From Streptococcus mitis (GTDB lineage: Bacteria; Bacillota; Bacilli; Lactobacillales; Streptococcaceae): a stretch of DNA of 64,000 nt. A program made the position numbers and the translations under genes. Shown in pieces: positions 8,143 through 18,856 of the stretch; within the stretch, counting starts at the first letter, position 1; every line of letters starts with the position of its first letter. Under the pieces are notes generated by a model that was given only the letters and a program-made list of their open reading frames with translations, made no database searches and was not told the origin of the DNA. The DNA lies in contig NZ_RJOB01000009.1 of the NCBI RefSeq assembly GCF_003943935.1, positions 906 through 64,905 on the forward strand, in the 5' to 3' direction.

Positions 8143-9000
8143 ATGAAAACAGCAAAAACTACTGTTACAATCCTTTCTGCACTTGCTTCTGTCGTCTTAT
8201 TGTCTAGTTGTGCAACAAAGTCTACAGAAACACAGACAAGCAATAATAACTCATCTGATAATCAAATTACAATGACATATGACCAACTACGGTCAAGAGA
8301 AAACACTATGTCAACCCTTTGGTACCAAAAATCAGCTGAAACTAAAGCTTTATACATACAGGGTTATAACGTTGCAACAAATCACCTAAAGGAATTGCTC
8401 AAAACAGAATCAGATAAACCTTACTCTATCGTTTTAGACTTGGATGAAACTGTCCTAGATAATAGCCCTTATCAAGTACAAAATGTCAAAGATGGTACAG
8501 CATTCACACCCGAAAATTGGGATGTTTGGGTTCAAAAAGCTTCAGCAAAAGCTGTCCCAGGTGCCAAGGATTTTCTTCAGTTTGCTGATCAAAACGGTGT
8601 CCAAATCTACTATATTTCTGACCGCTCAGCTAATCAAGTAGATGCTACCATTAAAAATCTTGAAAGTGAAGGAATTCCTGTTCAAGGACGTGATCATCTC
8701 ATGTTCTTAGAAAGTGGTGTAAAATCCAAAGAGGGTCGTCGCCAAAAAGTTCAAGAAAACACAAATCTTATCTTATTGTTTGGTGATAACCTCGTAGACT
8801 TTGCAGATTTTTCTAAGACTTCTGAATCTGACCGTGATAAACAACTTGAAGAATTGCAAAAAGAATTCGGTGAAAAATTCATCATCTTCCCAAATCCAAT
8901 GTACGGATCATGGGAATCAGCTGTATACGCTGGTAATAAACTAGATGCTAAAGGTCAAGTAGAAGAACGCCAAAAAGCCTTGCAAGGTTTTGATAAATAA
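8143..9000 (+). CDS. HAD acid phosphatase / 5'-nucleotidase lipoprotein, e(P4) family
   Basis: 285 residues. ATG 8143 is preferred over the upstream in-frame TTG at 8116 because AGGAGA lies 6 nt before it and a lipoprotein signal peptide follows immediately (TVTILSALASVVLLSSC, lipobox LSSC). HAD class B features: motif I VLDLDETVLDNSPY with nucleophile and acid Asp residues, motif II in YYISDRS, and a late acidic motif GDNLVDFADF. Members of the e(P4) family dephosphorylate nucleotides (NMN in Haemophilus) at the cell surface. NMN/NR salvage genes lie about 20 kb away, so a role in NAD precursor scavenging is possible but unproven. Confidence 0.9.
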   Translation: MKTAKTTVTILSALASVVLLSSCATKSTETQTSNNNSSDNQITMTYDQLRSRENTMSTLWYQKSAETKALYIQGYNVATNHLKELLKTESDKPYSIVLDLDETVLDNSPYQVQNVKDGTAFTPENWDVWVQKASAKAVPGAKDFLQFADQNGVQIYYISDRSANQVDATIKNLESEGIPVQGRDHLMFLESGVKSKEGRRQKVQENTNLILLFGDNLVDFADFSKTSESDRDKQLEELQKEFGEKFIIFPNPMYGSWESAVYAGNKLDAKGQVEERQKALQGFDK

Positions 9001-9048
9001 AACAAATAAGCTGATTCTACATAAAATTAAGCTAACTTACAATCTTCA

Positions 9049-9101
9049 AAAAGTGGATAGGAAGGAATTCTGATAATCAGAAAACTTTCCTATCCACTTT
9101 T
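9049..9101 (+). terminator. Long-stem terminator of the HAD phosphatase
   Basis: A 15-bp stem (AAAAGTGGATAGGAA against TTCCTATCCACTTTT) encloses a second small stem (TTCTGAT/ATCAGAA). It begins 48 bp after the stop codon. The region 9102-9202 shows nothing else recognisable. Confidence 0.85.
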
Positions 9102-9202
9102 ATGATTGATATAACATCAAAATTTTATACATCTGATACTATACGTTTTCTGATTTTAAAGACTTTGTCGCCTATACCCTGTATTTCAAGCATTAAGTGA
9201 GC

Positions 9203-9231
9203 TTGATGAGCTAAATTTATTGTGGTATACT
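9203..9231 (+). promoter_or_regulatory. Promoter of the Fst-like toxin mRNA
   Basis: TTGATG (9203-9208), 17-bp spacer, TATACT (9226-9231). The predicted 5' end falls just before a 13-nt palindrome ATCGGTTACCGAT (9241-9253), which would form a 5' stem-loop like those on Fst-family toxin mRNAs. Confidence 0.75.
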
Positions 9232-9289
9232 ATTTTTGTCATCGGTTACCGATTACGTTCCTTACGGTTCGTGAGAGGAGGTGAAACTA

Positions 9290-9388
9290 ATGAATCTTGC
9301 CCCAGAGCTCGTTCTTACTATTGTAGCGGACGTCATAGCAGGAATTATCTTATATTTCGTCTGCAAATGGCTAGATGGTAAGAAGTAG
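9290..9388 (+). CDS. Fst-family type I toxin-like peptide (32 aa)
   Basis: A 32-residue ORF from ATG 9290 with a strong RBS (GAGGAGGTG). The peptide is one hydrophobic helix with the Fst pattern: LVLTIVADVIAGIIL, then KWLD and a charged tail GKK. Fst toxins (pAD1 par and many chromosomal homologues) insert in the membrane and are silenced by a short convergent antisense RNA. All expected parts are present: its own promoter, a structured 5' UTR, a shared terminator and a converging promoter. No function was tested here. It is too short for usual gene callers. Confidence 0.75.
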   Translation: MNLAPELVLTIVADVIAGIILYFVCKWLDGKK

Positions 9389-9435
9389 ACCGAATGACTA
9401 GCCTACCAACACCCGTTAAATCGTTAAGATACGTC

Positions 9436-9497
9436 AAAAAATCCCTTAACTACTGCAATAGTTAAGGGATTTGGTGTTCTAATGAACCTTACCCATT
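9436..9497 (-). ncRNA. Putative antisense antitoxin RNA (RNA II-like)
   Basis: The promoter at 9504-9532 predicts a minus-strand transcript from about 9497 to the U-tract at 9441-9436, roughly 62 nt, close to the size of pAD1 RNA II. It shares the terminator hairpin with the toxin mRNA. Its 5' part (GGUAAGGUUC) can pair with CCUUAC in the toxin mRNA leader (GTTCCTTACGG). Coding potential is nil. Confidence 0.6.
9439..9472. terminator. Shared bidirectional terminator of toxin mRNA and antisense RNA
   Basis: The stem AAATCCCTTAACT against AGTTAAGGGATTT (13 bp, 8-nt loop) has a six-T tract in the antisense direction and TTT in the sense direction. Confidence 0.85.
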
Positions 9498-9503
9498 AAA
9501 TTT

Positions 9504-9532
9504 ATTCTAACACACAAGCGCTAAGATTTCAA
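9504..9532 (-). promoter_or_regulatory. Promoter of the antisense RNA
   Basis: On the minus strand: TTGAAA (9532-9527), 17-bp spacer, TAGAAT (9509-9504). Confidence 0.7.
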
Positions 9533-9596
9533 GAGTTTTATTTATTGTTTAAAGTTCTGAAAGGTCTATAATGAGAAGTTAGACATCTAGTATCCA

Positions 9597-9630
9597 AAAA
9601 CCGACCAGCTCTTATGAACTAGTCGGTTTC
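9597..9630 (-). terminator. Terminator of the adc operon
   Basis: Stem AAACCGACTAG/CTGGTCGGTTT (one G-U pair) followed by a T-run on the minus strand, starting 3 bp after the adcA stop. Confidence 0.85.
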
Positions 9631-9633
9631 TCA

Positions 9634-11139
9634 TCAATGTGCCAACATTTCTTGGGCGATTTCTTGGCCAGATAGGTTATCTGGATAATAGGTTGGCCAG
9701 TTATCCATTTCTTCAAAGAGGGCTTCTTGGCTTGTGCCTCCAAAGAAGATATGGAAATGTTCGGCCTTAACTGGGGCAATATTGTGGTCACTAAACTGAA
9801 CATATTTGAATTGTCCAGCGTCAGCATCTGTTGCTTCAAAGAGGAAGCGCACACCACGATTGCCTTTCTTGTAAGTCAAGATTTTCTTGCCGACATACTT
9901 GTAAGTATATTTCTTACTTTGTCCACCTTGAACAAATTCCATAGTATTATCAGTAATATTAATCTTAGTAACATCTGTCTGATAGCCTTTTGTATAGTAG
10001 GCCTTATACTCAGCCTGGGTCATCTTACCAGTCAACTTAGCCTTGTAGTCAAAGACCTGATCAAACGTTCCATCTTCAAGGAAAGGATAAACTGATTGCC
10101 AGTTACCTGCATAGTCACTCAAGGTGCGGTCCTTGACAGCTGCATCTTCAAAGTAACCATTTTGAACTGTCTTGGTATCCTCTGCCTTTTCAGGCTCAAT
10201 TGCTGGACCTTCTTGGTCCGTTGTTTGTTTCAAAGCCTTGAGGTTTTTCTCCATGATAGAGATATAATTTTCTCCAGCCTTTGTATCCTCTTCTGTCAGA
10301 CTTTCTAAAGGATTGAGGACATCTGTTTTGACACCTGCTTCTTTTGAAAGTGTATTAGCAAGAGCTTGTGAGGCATTTTCTTCAAAGTAAATGTAGGCAA
10401 TTTTATTTTTCTTGACGTACTCTGTCAATTCTGCCAGACGAGCAGCTGATGGCTCTGCATCTGGAGAGAGGCCTGAGATTGCGACTTGTTTGAGTCCATA
10501 GTCCAAAGCAAGATAGTTAAAGGCTGCGTGCTGAGTCACAAAGCTCTTTTGTTTGGCTTGAGACAAGCCTTCTGCATAAGCCTTATCCAAGGCTTGCAAT
10601 TTTTCGATATAGGCAGCAGCATTCTTCTCAAAGGTCTCTTTTTTATCAGGATAATCTGCTGACAAGCTATCACGGATGTACTCTACAAGTTTGATGGCAC
10701 GGACTGGTGACAACCAAACATGGGGGTCAAACTCATGGTGATGGCCTTCTTCTCCATGGTCATGGTCTCCCTCTTCTTCCTCACCACCTGGCAAGAGCAA
10801 CATATCACCAGTAGCCTTGATGGTTTTCACCTTTTTCTTATCCAAAGTATCTAGCAATTTAGGGACCCATGTTTCCATGTTTTCATTTTCATAAACGAAG
10901 GTATCTGCGTCTTGGATTTTGGCAACTGCCTTGGCAGAAGGTTCATATTCATGGGGTTCTGTACCAGCACCGATGAGGAGTTCTACATTAGCAGTATCTC
11001 CTGCGACTTGCTTGGTAAATTCATAGACAGGGTAAAAGGTTGTCACGATATTTAATTTGCCATCTGCCTGCTTTTGATTGGAACAAGCCACTAAAAACAA
11101 GGCACATAGACTGGCTAGCAATAAGCTAATTTTTTTCAC
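9634..11139 (-). CDS. adcA: Zinc-binding lipoprotein AdcA (with ZinT domain)
   Basis: 501 residues from a GTG start at 11139 with AGGAG overlapping the adcB end. Lipoprotein signal with lipobox VAC at about residue 19. Residues about 30-310 form the cluster A-I zinc solute-binding domain, with a His/Glu-rich flexible loop (GDHDHGEEGHHHEFDPH) between the zinc-ligand histidines. Residues about 320-501 form a C-terminal ZinT domain (YFEDAAVKDRTLSDYAGNWQS, HFHIFFGG). It captures Zn2+ outside the cell for AdcBC. Last gene of adcRCBA, controlled by AdcR. Confidence 0.97.
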   Translation of the reverse strand: MKKISLLLASLCALFLVACSNQKQADGKLNIVTTFYPVYEFTKQVAGDTANVELLIGAGTEPHEYEPSAKAVAKIQDADTFVYENENMETWVPKLLDTLDKKKVKTIKATGDMLLLPGGEEEEGDHDHGEEGHHHEFDPHVWLSPVRAIKLVEYIRDSLSADYPDKKETFEKNAAAYIEKLQALDKAYAEGLSQAKQKSFVTQHAAFNYLALDYGLKQVAISGLSPDAEPSAARLAELTEYVKKNKIAYIYFEENASQALANTLSKEAGVKTDVLNPLESLTEEDTKAGENYISIMEKNLKALKQTTDQEGPAIEPEKAEDTKTVQNGYFEDAAVKDRTLSDYAGNWQSVYPFLEDGTFDQVFDYKAKLTGKMTQAEYKAYYTKGYQTDVTKINITDNTMEFVQGGQSKKYTYKYVGKKILTYKKGNRGVRFLFEATDADAGQFKYVQFSDHNIAPVKAEHFHIFFGGTSQEALFEEMDNWPTYYPDNLSGQEIAQEMLAH

Positions 11140-11148
11140 GTTCGTCTC

Positions 11149-11955
11149 CTATTTGATAAAACGTCTTACTAAACTAATCAGTAAAAAGACAGTTACAAAA
11201 ATAATGGTAATACTTGCGCTTGCAGGTGTTTCTGCATAGTAGGAAATGTAGAGTCCTGCCACCATTCCCAAAAATCCAATAGCACTGGCTAGCAGCATAA
11301 CAGATTTAAAGTTTTTCCCCAGACGCAGGGCAATACTAGCTGGCAAGACCATAATGGTCGATACCAGAAGAGCTCCTGCTGCAGGAATCATAAGGGCAAT
11401 GGCCACCCCTGTCACCATGTTAAAAAGAATAGACATGGTACGAACGGGCAAGCCATCCACAAAGGCCGTATCCTCATCAAAGGTCAGGATATACATAGGA
11501 CGCAAGAAGAGGAAGGTCAAAATCAAAACAACCGCCGCAATGACAAAAAGGGAAATGACCTGCTCTTCACTGATAGTCACAATCGAACCAAAAAGATACT
11601 GGTCCAAACTCATAGAACTCGAGCTTTTACCCTTGCTCATGACAATCAGAGAAACAGCCAGACCTGTTGACATGAGGATAGCTGTCCCGATTTCCATAAA
11701 GCTCTTGTAAACCGTACGGAGATACTCCAAAAAGACCGCCGCAATCAAGACAATGGCAATCGTAGAAACAGTCGGAGAAATTCCCAGAACCAGACCAAAG
11801 GCTACACCTGAAAGCGAGACGTGGCTGAGGGTATCACTCATCAAACTCTGACGACGTAAAATAAGGAAGGTTCCAAGAACTGGCGAGAAAAGACTCATAG
11901 CAATAACGGCCAGAAAGGCACGTTGCATAAAGTCATAAGATAATAAACTAAGCAT
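11149..11955 (-). CDS. adcB: Zinc ABC transporter permease AdcB
   Basis: 268 residues of the ABC-3 (ZnuB) family with about eight membrane segments. The start is ATG 11955 ([11 protein letters not shown]), preceded by AGGAGGT; the in-frame ATG at 11985 lies inside adcC and lacks an RBS. It overlaps the 3' end of adcC by 8 bp and is followed 9 bp later by adcA, so the three transporter parts are translationally coupled. [22 protein letters not shown] early residues ([15 protein letters not shown]) match the conserved ABC-3 signature. Confidence 0.96.
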   Translation of the reverse strand: MLSLLSYDFMQRAFLAVIAMSLFSPVLGTFLILRRQSLMSDTLSHVSLSGVAFGLVLGISPTVSTIAIVLIAAVFLEYLRTVYKSFMEIGTAILMSTGLAVSLIVMSKGKSSSSMSLDQYLFGSIVTISEEQVISLFVIAAVVLILTFLFLRPMYILTFDEDTAFVDGLPVRTMSILFNMVTGVAIALMIPAAGALLVSTIMVLPASIALRLGKNFKSVMLLASAIGFLGMVAGLYISYYAETPASASITIIFVTVFLLISLVRRFIK

Positions 11956-12652
11956 GGCCCACCTCCTGGTCATTCTCATGAACATTGAAACAACGCCATG
12001 GCGAGTCTTGGTTACGGACTAGATGAATATTGCGGTCCGCATAATCTTTAACTTCTTCAGGATCATGAGTAATCATCAAAACAGCCTTGCCATGATGATG
12101 GGCGCTATGGTGCATGAGTTCGTAAAATTCATTTTTACTTCCTGCATCCATCCCCGTTGTCGGCTCATCTAGGATAAACACATCAGGGTCAGAAGCAAAC
12201 ATACGTGCAATCACCGCTCGCTGCTTTTGTCCTCCAGAAAGAGAACCCAAGCGTTTGTCTCTGTGTTCCCACATGCCCACTGAGTCTAGACTGGCCTTGA
12301 TATGCTCCTCATCATGAGCATTCAAACGACGGAACCAGCCTTTTCGTGGGTATCGTCCCGACTTGACAAATTCATAAACCGTACTTGGAAAACCTGCATT
12401 AAAACTGGCAATCTGTTGGGGAAGATAGGCTATTCTCAATTTCTTGCCTTGCGTATTTGTCTTTGAAATGGTCACCTTACCAATGCGTGGTTGGAGGATA
12501 CCAAGACTGGCCTTTATGAGCGTCGTCTTAGCCGCGCCATTTTCCCCTGTCAAAGTCACAAATTCCCCACTATCAACACTATAATTGATATGTTCAAGAA
12601 CAGGCTCCTTATCATAATAGAAGGACAAATCCTCTACCGTAATATATCTCAT
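11948..12652 (-). CDS. adcC: Zinc ABC transporter ATP-binding protein AdcC
   Basis: 234 residues. ABC signature LSGGQKQR and Walker B VFILDEPT are standard, with a switch histidine in MITHD. The Walker A motif reads GENGAAKTT: the usual third glycine of GxxGxGK(S/T) is alanine. I recall the same variant in pneumococcal AdcC, so it is probably natural for the lineage. The C-terminus is histidine-rich ([10 protein letters not shown] and a CFNVHEN tail). It starts one base into the adcR stop (TAATG overlap) and energises AdcB. Confidence 0.96.
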   Translation of the reverse strand: MRYITVEDLSFYYDKEPVLEHINYSVDSGEFVTLTGENGAAKTTLIKASLGILQPRIGKVTISKTNTQGKKLRIAYLPQQIASFNAGFPSTVYEFVKSGRYPRKGWFRRLNAHDEEHIKASLDSVGMWEHRDKRLGSLSGGQKQRAVIARMFASDPDVFILDEPTTGMDAGSKNEFYELMHHSAHHHGKAVLMITHDPEEVKDYADRNIHLVRNQDSPWRCFNVHENDQEVGHA

Positions 12653-13092
12653 TATTTGATTTCTCCTACTAAAGCAGTCAAAAACCGCTGGATCACTTTT
12701 TGTTCATTTGGAGTAAACTGAGTTGCCACTTGTTCATAGGTTAAAAGTGTATGCTCATGGTGATTATGATGCTCTTCAGCGATTGGACGAGCCAAGTCGG
12801 TCAATTGATAAAAAATCACACGAGCATCCTTTGGATCCTTGGATGTCTCCAACATTCCTTCTTTTACCAAAGACTTAATGGCCTTGGTAACTGCCGCCTG
12901 ACTGACATTGAGACGACGAGCCAATTCCGAATTTGTTAAAGATTCCTCTGACAAAAGCATAAGGATATGCTCTTGGGTATTGGTCAGAGCCACCTCGCTA
13001 GTGCAATGACCTATTAGGATTTCATGCTGATTTTCTGCCTGCAAAATCACCTCATTCAAAAAAGCATCGATAGCCTTCGCTAGCTGTCTCAT
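12652..13092 (-). CDS. adcR: Zinc-responsive MarR-family repressor AdcR
   Basis: 146 residues with a winged helix ([23 protein letters not shown], about 55-78). It has the zinc-ligand histidines expected for AdcR: an HC pair near residue 29 (IGHCTSE) and the HHNHHEH cluster near 108-114. Zinc-loaded AdcR represses adcRCBA and other zinc-uptake genes. It is the first gene of the operon; an AdcR-like operator overlaps the promoter at 13158-13196. Confidence 0.96.
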   Translation of the reverse strand: MRQLAKAIDAFLNEVILQAENQHEILIGHCTSEVALTNTQEHILMLLSEESLTNSELARRLNVSQAAVTKAIKSLVKEGMLETSKDPKDARVIFYQLTDLARPIAEEHHNHHEHTLLTYEQVATQFTPNEQKVIQRFLTALVGEIK

Positions 13093-13157
13093 ATCTGACT
13101 CCTTTCCTTCTAGATTTCTCCATTTTTAAGAGAAAAATACTATTCTTTAGAATTTTA

Positions 13158-13196
13158 TTTACCAGTTAATTATATCACAAGCAAAAAAAGAGTCAA
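13158..13196 (-). promoter_or_regulatory. adc promoter with AdcR operator
   Basis: On the minus strand: TTGACT (13196-13191), 16-bp spacer, TATAAT (13174-13169), then TTAACTGGTAAA (13169-13158), which matches 10 of 12 positions of the AdcR consensus TTAACYRGTTAA. The -35 lies inside the dlt terminator stem. Confidence 0.8.
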
Positions 13197-13233
13197 GAAA
13201 AAACGTGAAAACCAGTTTCATTCTTGAACTCTT
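13183..13233 (-). terminator. Terminator of the dlt operon
   Basis: Minus-strand stem AAGAGTTCAAGAA against TTCTTGACTCTT (one bulged T) followed by TTTTTTT. It overlaps the adcR -35 and spacer. Confidence 0.8.
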
Positions 13234-13245
13234 CCATACTATTAC

Positions 13246-14749
<1,504 letters not shown>

Positions 14750-14758
14750 TTATTTCCT

Positions 14759-16003
14759 TTATTTTTTAAACCATAAATCATTCAAAAATCCAGAAAAGAT
14801 TAAGAATGACAGCATGACGACATGGAAGGTGACAACCATGCCAAGCAACTTAATCCAGCGATTCTCAGGTAGAGCAGCTTTCCCTGCTTTTTTCCGTTCC
14901 TTATTGAGCGTTTTTTTCTTACGAATCCAAGCGTCATTGATAACCAAACCTAATCCATGAAAGAGTCCATAGGCGATATAGTACCAGGTCACACCGTGCC
15001 AAAATCCCATAATCAGCATATTTACAATGTAGGCCACACTTGAGGTTACATTGCGATTTTTAAAGACCTTCTTTCTGGTCAACACCATCACCATCCGCAT
15101 AAAGACAAAGTCACGGAACCAGAAAGAGAGACTCATGTGCCAGCGATTCCAAAACTCCTTCAAATCCCTTGATAAAAAAGGTTTGTTAAAGTTGATAGGG
15201 CTACGGATTCCCATCAAATTTGAAATGGCTAAGGCAAACATAGAGTAACCTGCAAAGTCAAAGAAAAGCTCCAGACCAAAGGTATACATAACCGCTAAAG
15301 TATAGAGGTTAAAGAAGCCACCTGACTGCAAGGCTAAATTCTTCAGAGGAGGTAGTAAGGTCTCTCCTAAAACATGAGCTAGGATAAACTTATACAAAAA
15401 GCCCCACATAATATAGCGAACAGATTCATCCAGCATATCCATCAACTCATCCCGCTCAGGAATGGTCTGATAATTTTCATTAAAACGCTTAAAGCGATCA
15501 ATTGGACCACTCGAGAAAGTCGGCATGAAGAGAAGAAAACGTAGGAATTCCCAGAGGGTAAAATCCTTAATCACTCCATCTCTCAGCTCGATGATAATCC
15601 CAACCGAACGAAAGGTCAAGTAAGAAATTCCCAAGAACCCTAGCAAAGACTGCGTTCCATTGATAGCTGGTTGCACCTTGACAAAGATAATCGGAAGTAG
15701 GGACAGAAAACTAACTAAGTAGAAGACCCACTTGCCATCCTTGCTTTTTCGATAATGCTTGTAGAAAAGCAGAAGCAATATTTCCCAGCAAAGGTAAATA
15801 CCCAAGGCAGCCAATTGATTGGTCTTCCCACCTACCAACATGGTGACGATAAAGGAGAGACTAACTAATACTTCATACCAGGCGAAGCGTTTCTTGAAAA
15901 AGAGACCGATAAAGATGGGCAAGGTTGCAGCAATCACATAGACAAAATACTGAGGATTGCCGTATGGCTCTAAATGAGGAAGCTGTTGAAAGAACTCCAT
16001 CAT
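14759..16003 (-). CDS. dltB: D-alanine export MBOAT protein DltB
   Basis: 414 residues, about eleven membrane segments. MBOAT hallmark with the catalytic histidine in [15 protein letters not shown], plus the conserved [18 protein letters not shown] loop. The start is ATG 16003, overlapping the dltA TGA by 4 bp (ATGA); a second ATG at 16000 is equally possible. It passes D-alanine from DltC across the membrane. Confidence 0.97.
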   Translation of the reverse strand: MMEFFQQLPHLEPYGNPQYFVYVIAATLPIFIGLFFKKRFAWYEVLVSLSFIVTMLVGGKTNQLAALGIYLCWEILLLLFYKHYRKSKDGKWVFYLVSFLSLLPIIFVKVQPAINGTQSLLGFLGISYLTFRSVGIIIELRDGVIKDFTLWEFLRFLLFMPTFSSGPIDRFKRFNENYQTIPERDELMDMLDESVRYIMWGFLYKFILAHVLGETLLPPLKNLALQSGGFFNLYTLAVMYTFGLELFFDFAGYSMFALAISNLMGIRSPINFNKPFLSRDLKEFWNRWHMSLSFWFRDFVFMRMVMVLTRKKVFKNRNVTSSVAYIVNMLIMGFWHGVTWYYIAYGLFHGLGLVINDAWIRKKKTLNKERKKAGKAALPENRWIKLLGMVVTFHVVMLSFLIFSGFLNDLWFKK

Positions 16004-17550
16004 CTCTTATTCACCTCGTTAATCAATCCTTTGATGTCAATTTTTCCATTTGGAGTCAGTGGTAAACTGTCTCGGTAAAGGAATTTAGACGGCATCATAT
16101 AGGACATCATGATATCTGTCAAGTCTTCCTTAATGGCCTTAGTAATATCGATATCACGCTCAAACTGCTCACGAACACCATCTTTTAAGATAACATAGGC
16201 CAGTAGATTTTGTACCTTGTGGTCCTTGTTATAACGCGGAACAGCGACAGCAGACTCAATATAGCGAGACTTGTTAAGATTTTGAGAGACATCTTCTAAC
16301 TCAATGCGGTAACCGTTGAACTTAATCTGGAAGTCCATACGTCCGCCGTAGAGAAGTAAGCCTTCATCTGTCATAGTTCCCACATCTCCTGTATGGTAGG
16401 CTAGTAGACCTTCAAATTCAAAGAAGGCTTCCGCTGTTTTTTCAGGATTGTTCATATATCCTTTTGAAACAGCCGGCCCAGAAACAATGATTTCTCCCTG
16501 TTCGCCATTTGGCAGTTTATTTCCTTCCTCATCAATGATAAAGGTTGGAGAGTCGGCCTTGGTATAGCCGATTGGTAGGCGTTTGAGAGTCGCTAACATC
16601 TCGTCTGTCACGGCCACTGCTGACAGGGCCACTGTCGCTTCTGTTGGGCCGTAAGCATTGATAATACGGGCATGTGGGAAACGCTCGCGCAGTTTTTGAG
16701 CTGTTTTAACCGTCAATTCTTCGCCATCAAAGTAGAAATGCGTGATTCCAGGCATTTTCTCGCTATTAAAATCTTCTGATAACATGGCCATATCTGCAAA
16801 GGAAGGTGTTGATGTCCAGATAGCGATTGGCAATGAAAAGATGGTCGCAAAGAGTTGCTTAAAGTCCTGGGTAATAGCTGAAGGAAGAGCGAAAAGCGTA
16901 CCACCAAGTGCTAAGGTCGGTGCCCAGTACATGACAGACAGGTCAAATGAATACGGTGGCTGAGCTAGCATTTGCGGACGACTTGGCGTCGCAAATTCCT
17001 TATCCGTAATCATCCAGTTGGTAAAGCTGAGGAGGTTATCATGGGAAATCTGCACTCCTTTAGGCTTACCAGTCGTACCAGAAGTAAAGATAATGTAGTA
17101 GTTATCATCGCCCTTGACTGGATGCGTGATCTCATAGCTAGTCCCTTGAGCAAAGGTTTCTTGAACCTGATCCAGAGTCATCATCGGTGTCGAAACCTGC
17201 TCCAATGAAAAGTCTGAAATGGCAATAATCAAACTTGGCTCTGCTACTTCTACAATAGCTGAAACTCGCTCCAAGGCCGAATGACTATCAATTGGAATGT
17301 AGGCATGTCCTGACTTAGTCAAGGCTACAAAAGTTGCCAACATTTCATATTCTTGGCCACCAAAAACGACTACAGGAGACTTCTCAGGCAAGCCTAGTTG
17401 ATCAATGGCTGCAGCTAAACTATCCGAATCAGCCTTTAAATCGCCATAAGTGTGTTCCTGCCCCAAAACATTATAGACAGGATAGCTAGGCTGTGTCTGA
17501 GCAAAATGCTCAATGGTTTCAATCATATCTACTATTGGTTTGTTTGACAC
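16000..17550 (-). CDS. dltA: D-alanine--D-alanyl carrier protein ligase DltA
   Basis: 516 residues of the adenylate-forming ANL superfamily, GTG start at 17550 with AAGGAG 9 nt upstream. ATP-binding P-loop [17 protein letters not shown] (about 150-166), A5 [11 protein letters not shown], hinge/A8 [19 protein letters not shown] and the A10 lysine in [14 protein letters not shown]. It activates D-alanine with ATP and loads DltC. Lies 20 bp after dltX. Confidence 0.97.
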   Translation of the reverse strand: MSNKPIVDMIETIEHFAQTQPSYPVYNVLGQEHTYGDLKADSDSLAAAIDQLGLPEKSPVVVFGGQEYEMLATFVALTKSGHAYIPIDSHSALERVSAIVEVAEPSLIIAISDFSLEQVSTPMMTLDQVQETFAQGTSYEITHPVKGDDNYYIIFTSGTTGKPKGVQISHDNLLSFTNWMITDKEFATPSRPQMLAQPPYSFDLSVMYWAPTLALGGTLFALPSAITQDFKQLFATIFSLPIAIWTSTPSFADMAMLSEDFNSEKMPGITHFYFDGEELTVKTAQKLRERFPHARIINAYGPTEATVALSAVAVTDEMLATLKRLPIGYTKADSPTFIIDEEGNKLPNGEQGEIIVSGPAVSKGYMNNPEKTAEAFFEFEGLLAYHTGDVGTMTDEGLLLYGGRMDFQIKFNGYRIELEDVSQNLNKSRYIESAVAVPRYNKDHKVQNLLAYVILKDGVREQFERDIDITKAIKEDLTDIMMSYMMPSKFLYRDSLPLTPNGKIDIKGLINEVNKR

Positions 17551-17570
17551 AATAGGGATTCTCCTTCAAA

Positions 17571-17702
17571 TTAAAATTCATTATAGATAAAGCTTCCTTG
17601 ACCCTGACCAAGATAGCTAAAGAAGTAAAGCAGCCCTAAAAAGATAAGAAAATACAAGGCTGTCCGACCAAGAAAAAGGTACAATTCTTTTCTCTGTTTC
17701 AT
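17571..17702 (-). CDS. dltX: Small membrane protein DltX (43 aa)
   Basis: A 43-residue ORF directly upstream of dltA, below common gene-calling cut-offs. One hydrophobic helix (TALYFLIFLGLLYFFSYLG) flanked by a basic N-terminus (MKQRKELY) and the conserved C-terminal FIYNEF. This matches the DltX family, which carries or relays D-alanine outside the cell and works with DltB and DltD. First gene of the dlt operon. Confidence 0.92.
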   Translation of the reverse strand: MKQRKELYLFLGRTALYFLIFLGLLYFFSYLGQGQGSFIYNEF

Positions 17703-17773
17703 CAAGAAAAACCATTCATTTCTGTAATTTTTCGCTAAAATAAAAGTGATTCTTACTAGCTTATTTTTCTACC

Positions 17774-17803
17774 ATTGTACCACTTTATATAGTATTTTTT
17801 CAA
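17774..17803 (-). promoter_or_regulatory. Promoter of the dlt operon
   Basis: Minus strand: TTGAAA (17803-17798), 18-bp spacer, TACAAT (17779-17774). The leader is about 65 nt to dltX. No CiaR or VicR site was evident. Confidence 0.65.
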
Positions 17804-17878
17804 TTGTTTACCATATGTTTTCACTACATTTCAGCTTATTTTAAGGATTATGCGGTTTTTCTATGTATATTTTAAAAG

Positions 17879-17907
17879 AAAAAAGCCTGAGATACTCATC
17901 CCAAGCT
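17879..17907 (-). terminator. Terminator of the glp operon
   Basis: Minus-strand stem GCTTGGGA/TCTCAGGC (8 bp with two G-U pairs) followed by TTTTTT. It lies beyond the BOX that follows glpF. Confidence 0.7.
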
Positions 17908-17929
17908 CTATCAAAATAGTTGTTTTCTA

Positions 17930-18079
17930 ATACTCAATGAAAATCAAAGAGCAAACTAGGAAGCTAGCCGCATGTTGCTCAAAGCACTGCTTTGAGGTTG
18001 CAGATAGAACTGACAAAGTCAGTAACCATACATACGGTAAGGCGACGCTGACGTAGTTTGAAGAGATTTTCGAAGAGTA
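17930..18079 (-). repeat. BOX element (boxA-boxB-boxC) after glpF
   Basis: Full 150-bp BOX whose boxA end is 3 bp from the glpF stop codon, so it lies within the glp 3' UTR before the terminator. Confidence 0.92.
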
Positions 18080-18082
18080 AAA

Positions 18083-18787
18083 CTAGAAAAGTGAGAATAC
18101 AAGCACAGCCAAGGCTGCACCAATAACAGGTCCTACAACTGGAATCCAAGCATAAGACCAGTCTCCGTCTCCCTTGTTTGGAATTGGCAAGATGCTGTGC
18201 ATGATACGAGGGCCAAGGTCACGCGCAGGGTTCAAGGCATAGCCTGTTGTCCCACCAAGTGATAGACCGATACCGACAATCAAGGTACCAACTGCGAAGG
18301 TTCCGATACCTGCCTGAAAATCGTAAAGACCTAAAGCAAAGATTGTCAACACTAAAACAAAGGTGCCAAGGATTTCGCTAATCAAGTTAGAAACTGTATC
18401 CTTGATGGCTGGCCCGGTACTGAAGGTTGCCAGGATATTACCTGCATTTTCTTCTGCCTCATAATGCGGTTTGAATTGCAACCAAACCAAAATCTGACCC
18501 AGCATAGCCCCTGCGAACTGGGCTAAGATATAAGGCAAAACGGAAGCCCAAGGCAGACCACCTTTTAAAGCCACACCAATTGTCACAGCTGGGTTTAAAT
18601 GAGCTGGACTAAGTTTTCCAGATACAAATACTGCAACCGCAACTGCAATCCCCCAACCCATAGTAATCACAATCCAACCTGAGCTGTTGCTCTTGGTTTT
18701 CGGAAGAACCACACCTGCAACAACACCATTTCCTAGAAGAATCAGGATTAAAGTCCCCAAAAATTCTCCAAATAATTCATTCATCAT
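18083..18787 (-). CDS. glpF: Glycerol uptake facilitator GlpF
   Basis: About 235 residues; ATG 18787 (MMNELFG) has GGAGA 7 nt upstream. The next ATG (18784) is also possible; the in-frame upstream ATG at 18841 lies outside any RBS context. Six membrane segments with both aquaglyceroporin NPA motifs: HLNPAVTIG and ALNPARDLG (Asp after the second, as in glycerol channels). Third gene after glpK and glpO. Confidence 0.95.
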   Translation of the reverse strand: MMNELFGEFLGTLILILLGNGVVAGVVLPKTKSNSSGWIVITMGWGIAVAVAVFVSGKLSPAHLNPAVTIGVALKGGLPWASVLPYILAQFAGAMLGQILVWLQFKPHYEAEENAGNILATFSTGPAIKDTVSNLISEILGTFVLVLTIFALGLYDFQAGIGTFAVGTLIVGIGLSLGGTTGYALNPARDLGPRIMHSILPIPNKGDGDWSYAWIPVVGPVIGAALAVLVFSLF

Positions 18788-18856
18788 CTTTCTGTCTCCA
18801 TTAAAAAGAAGGGGCGGGCGACAAGGAGTCCTGCCCTCCACCTCTTTTATTTTTTC

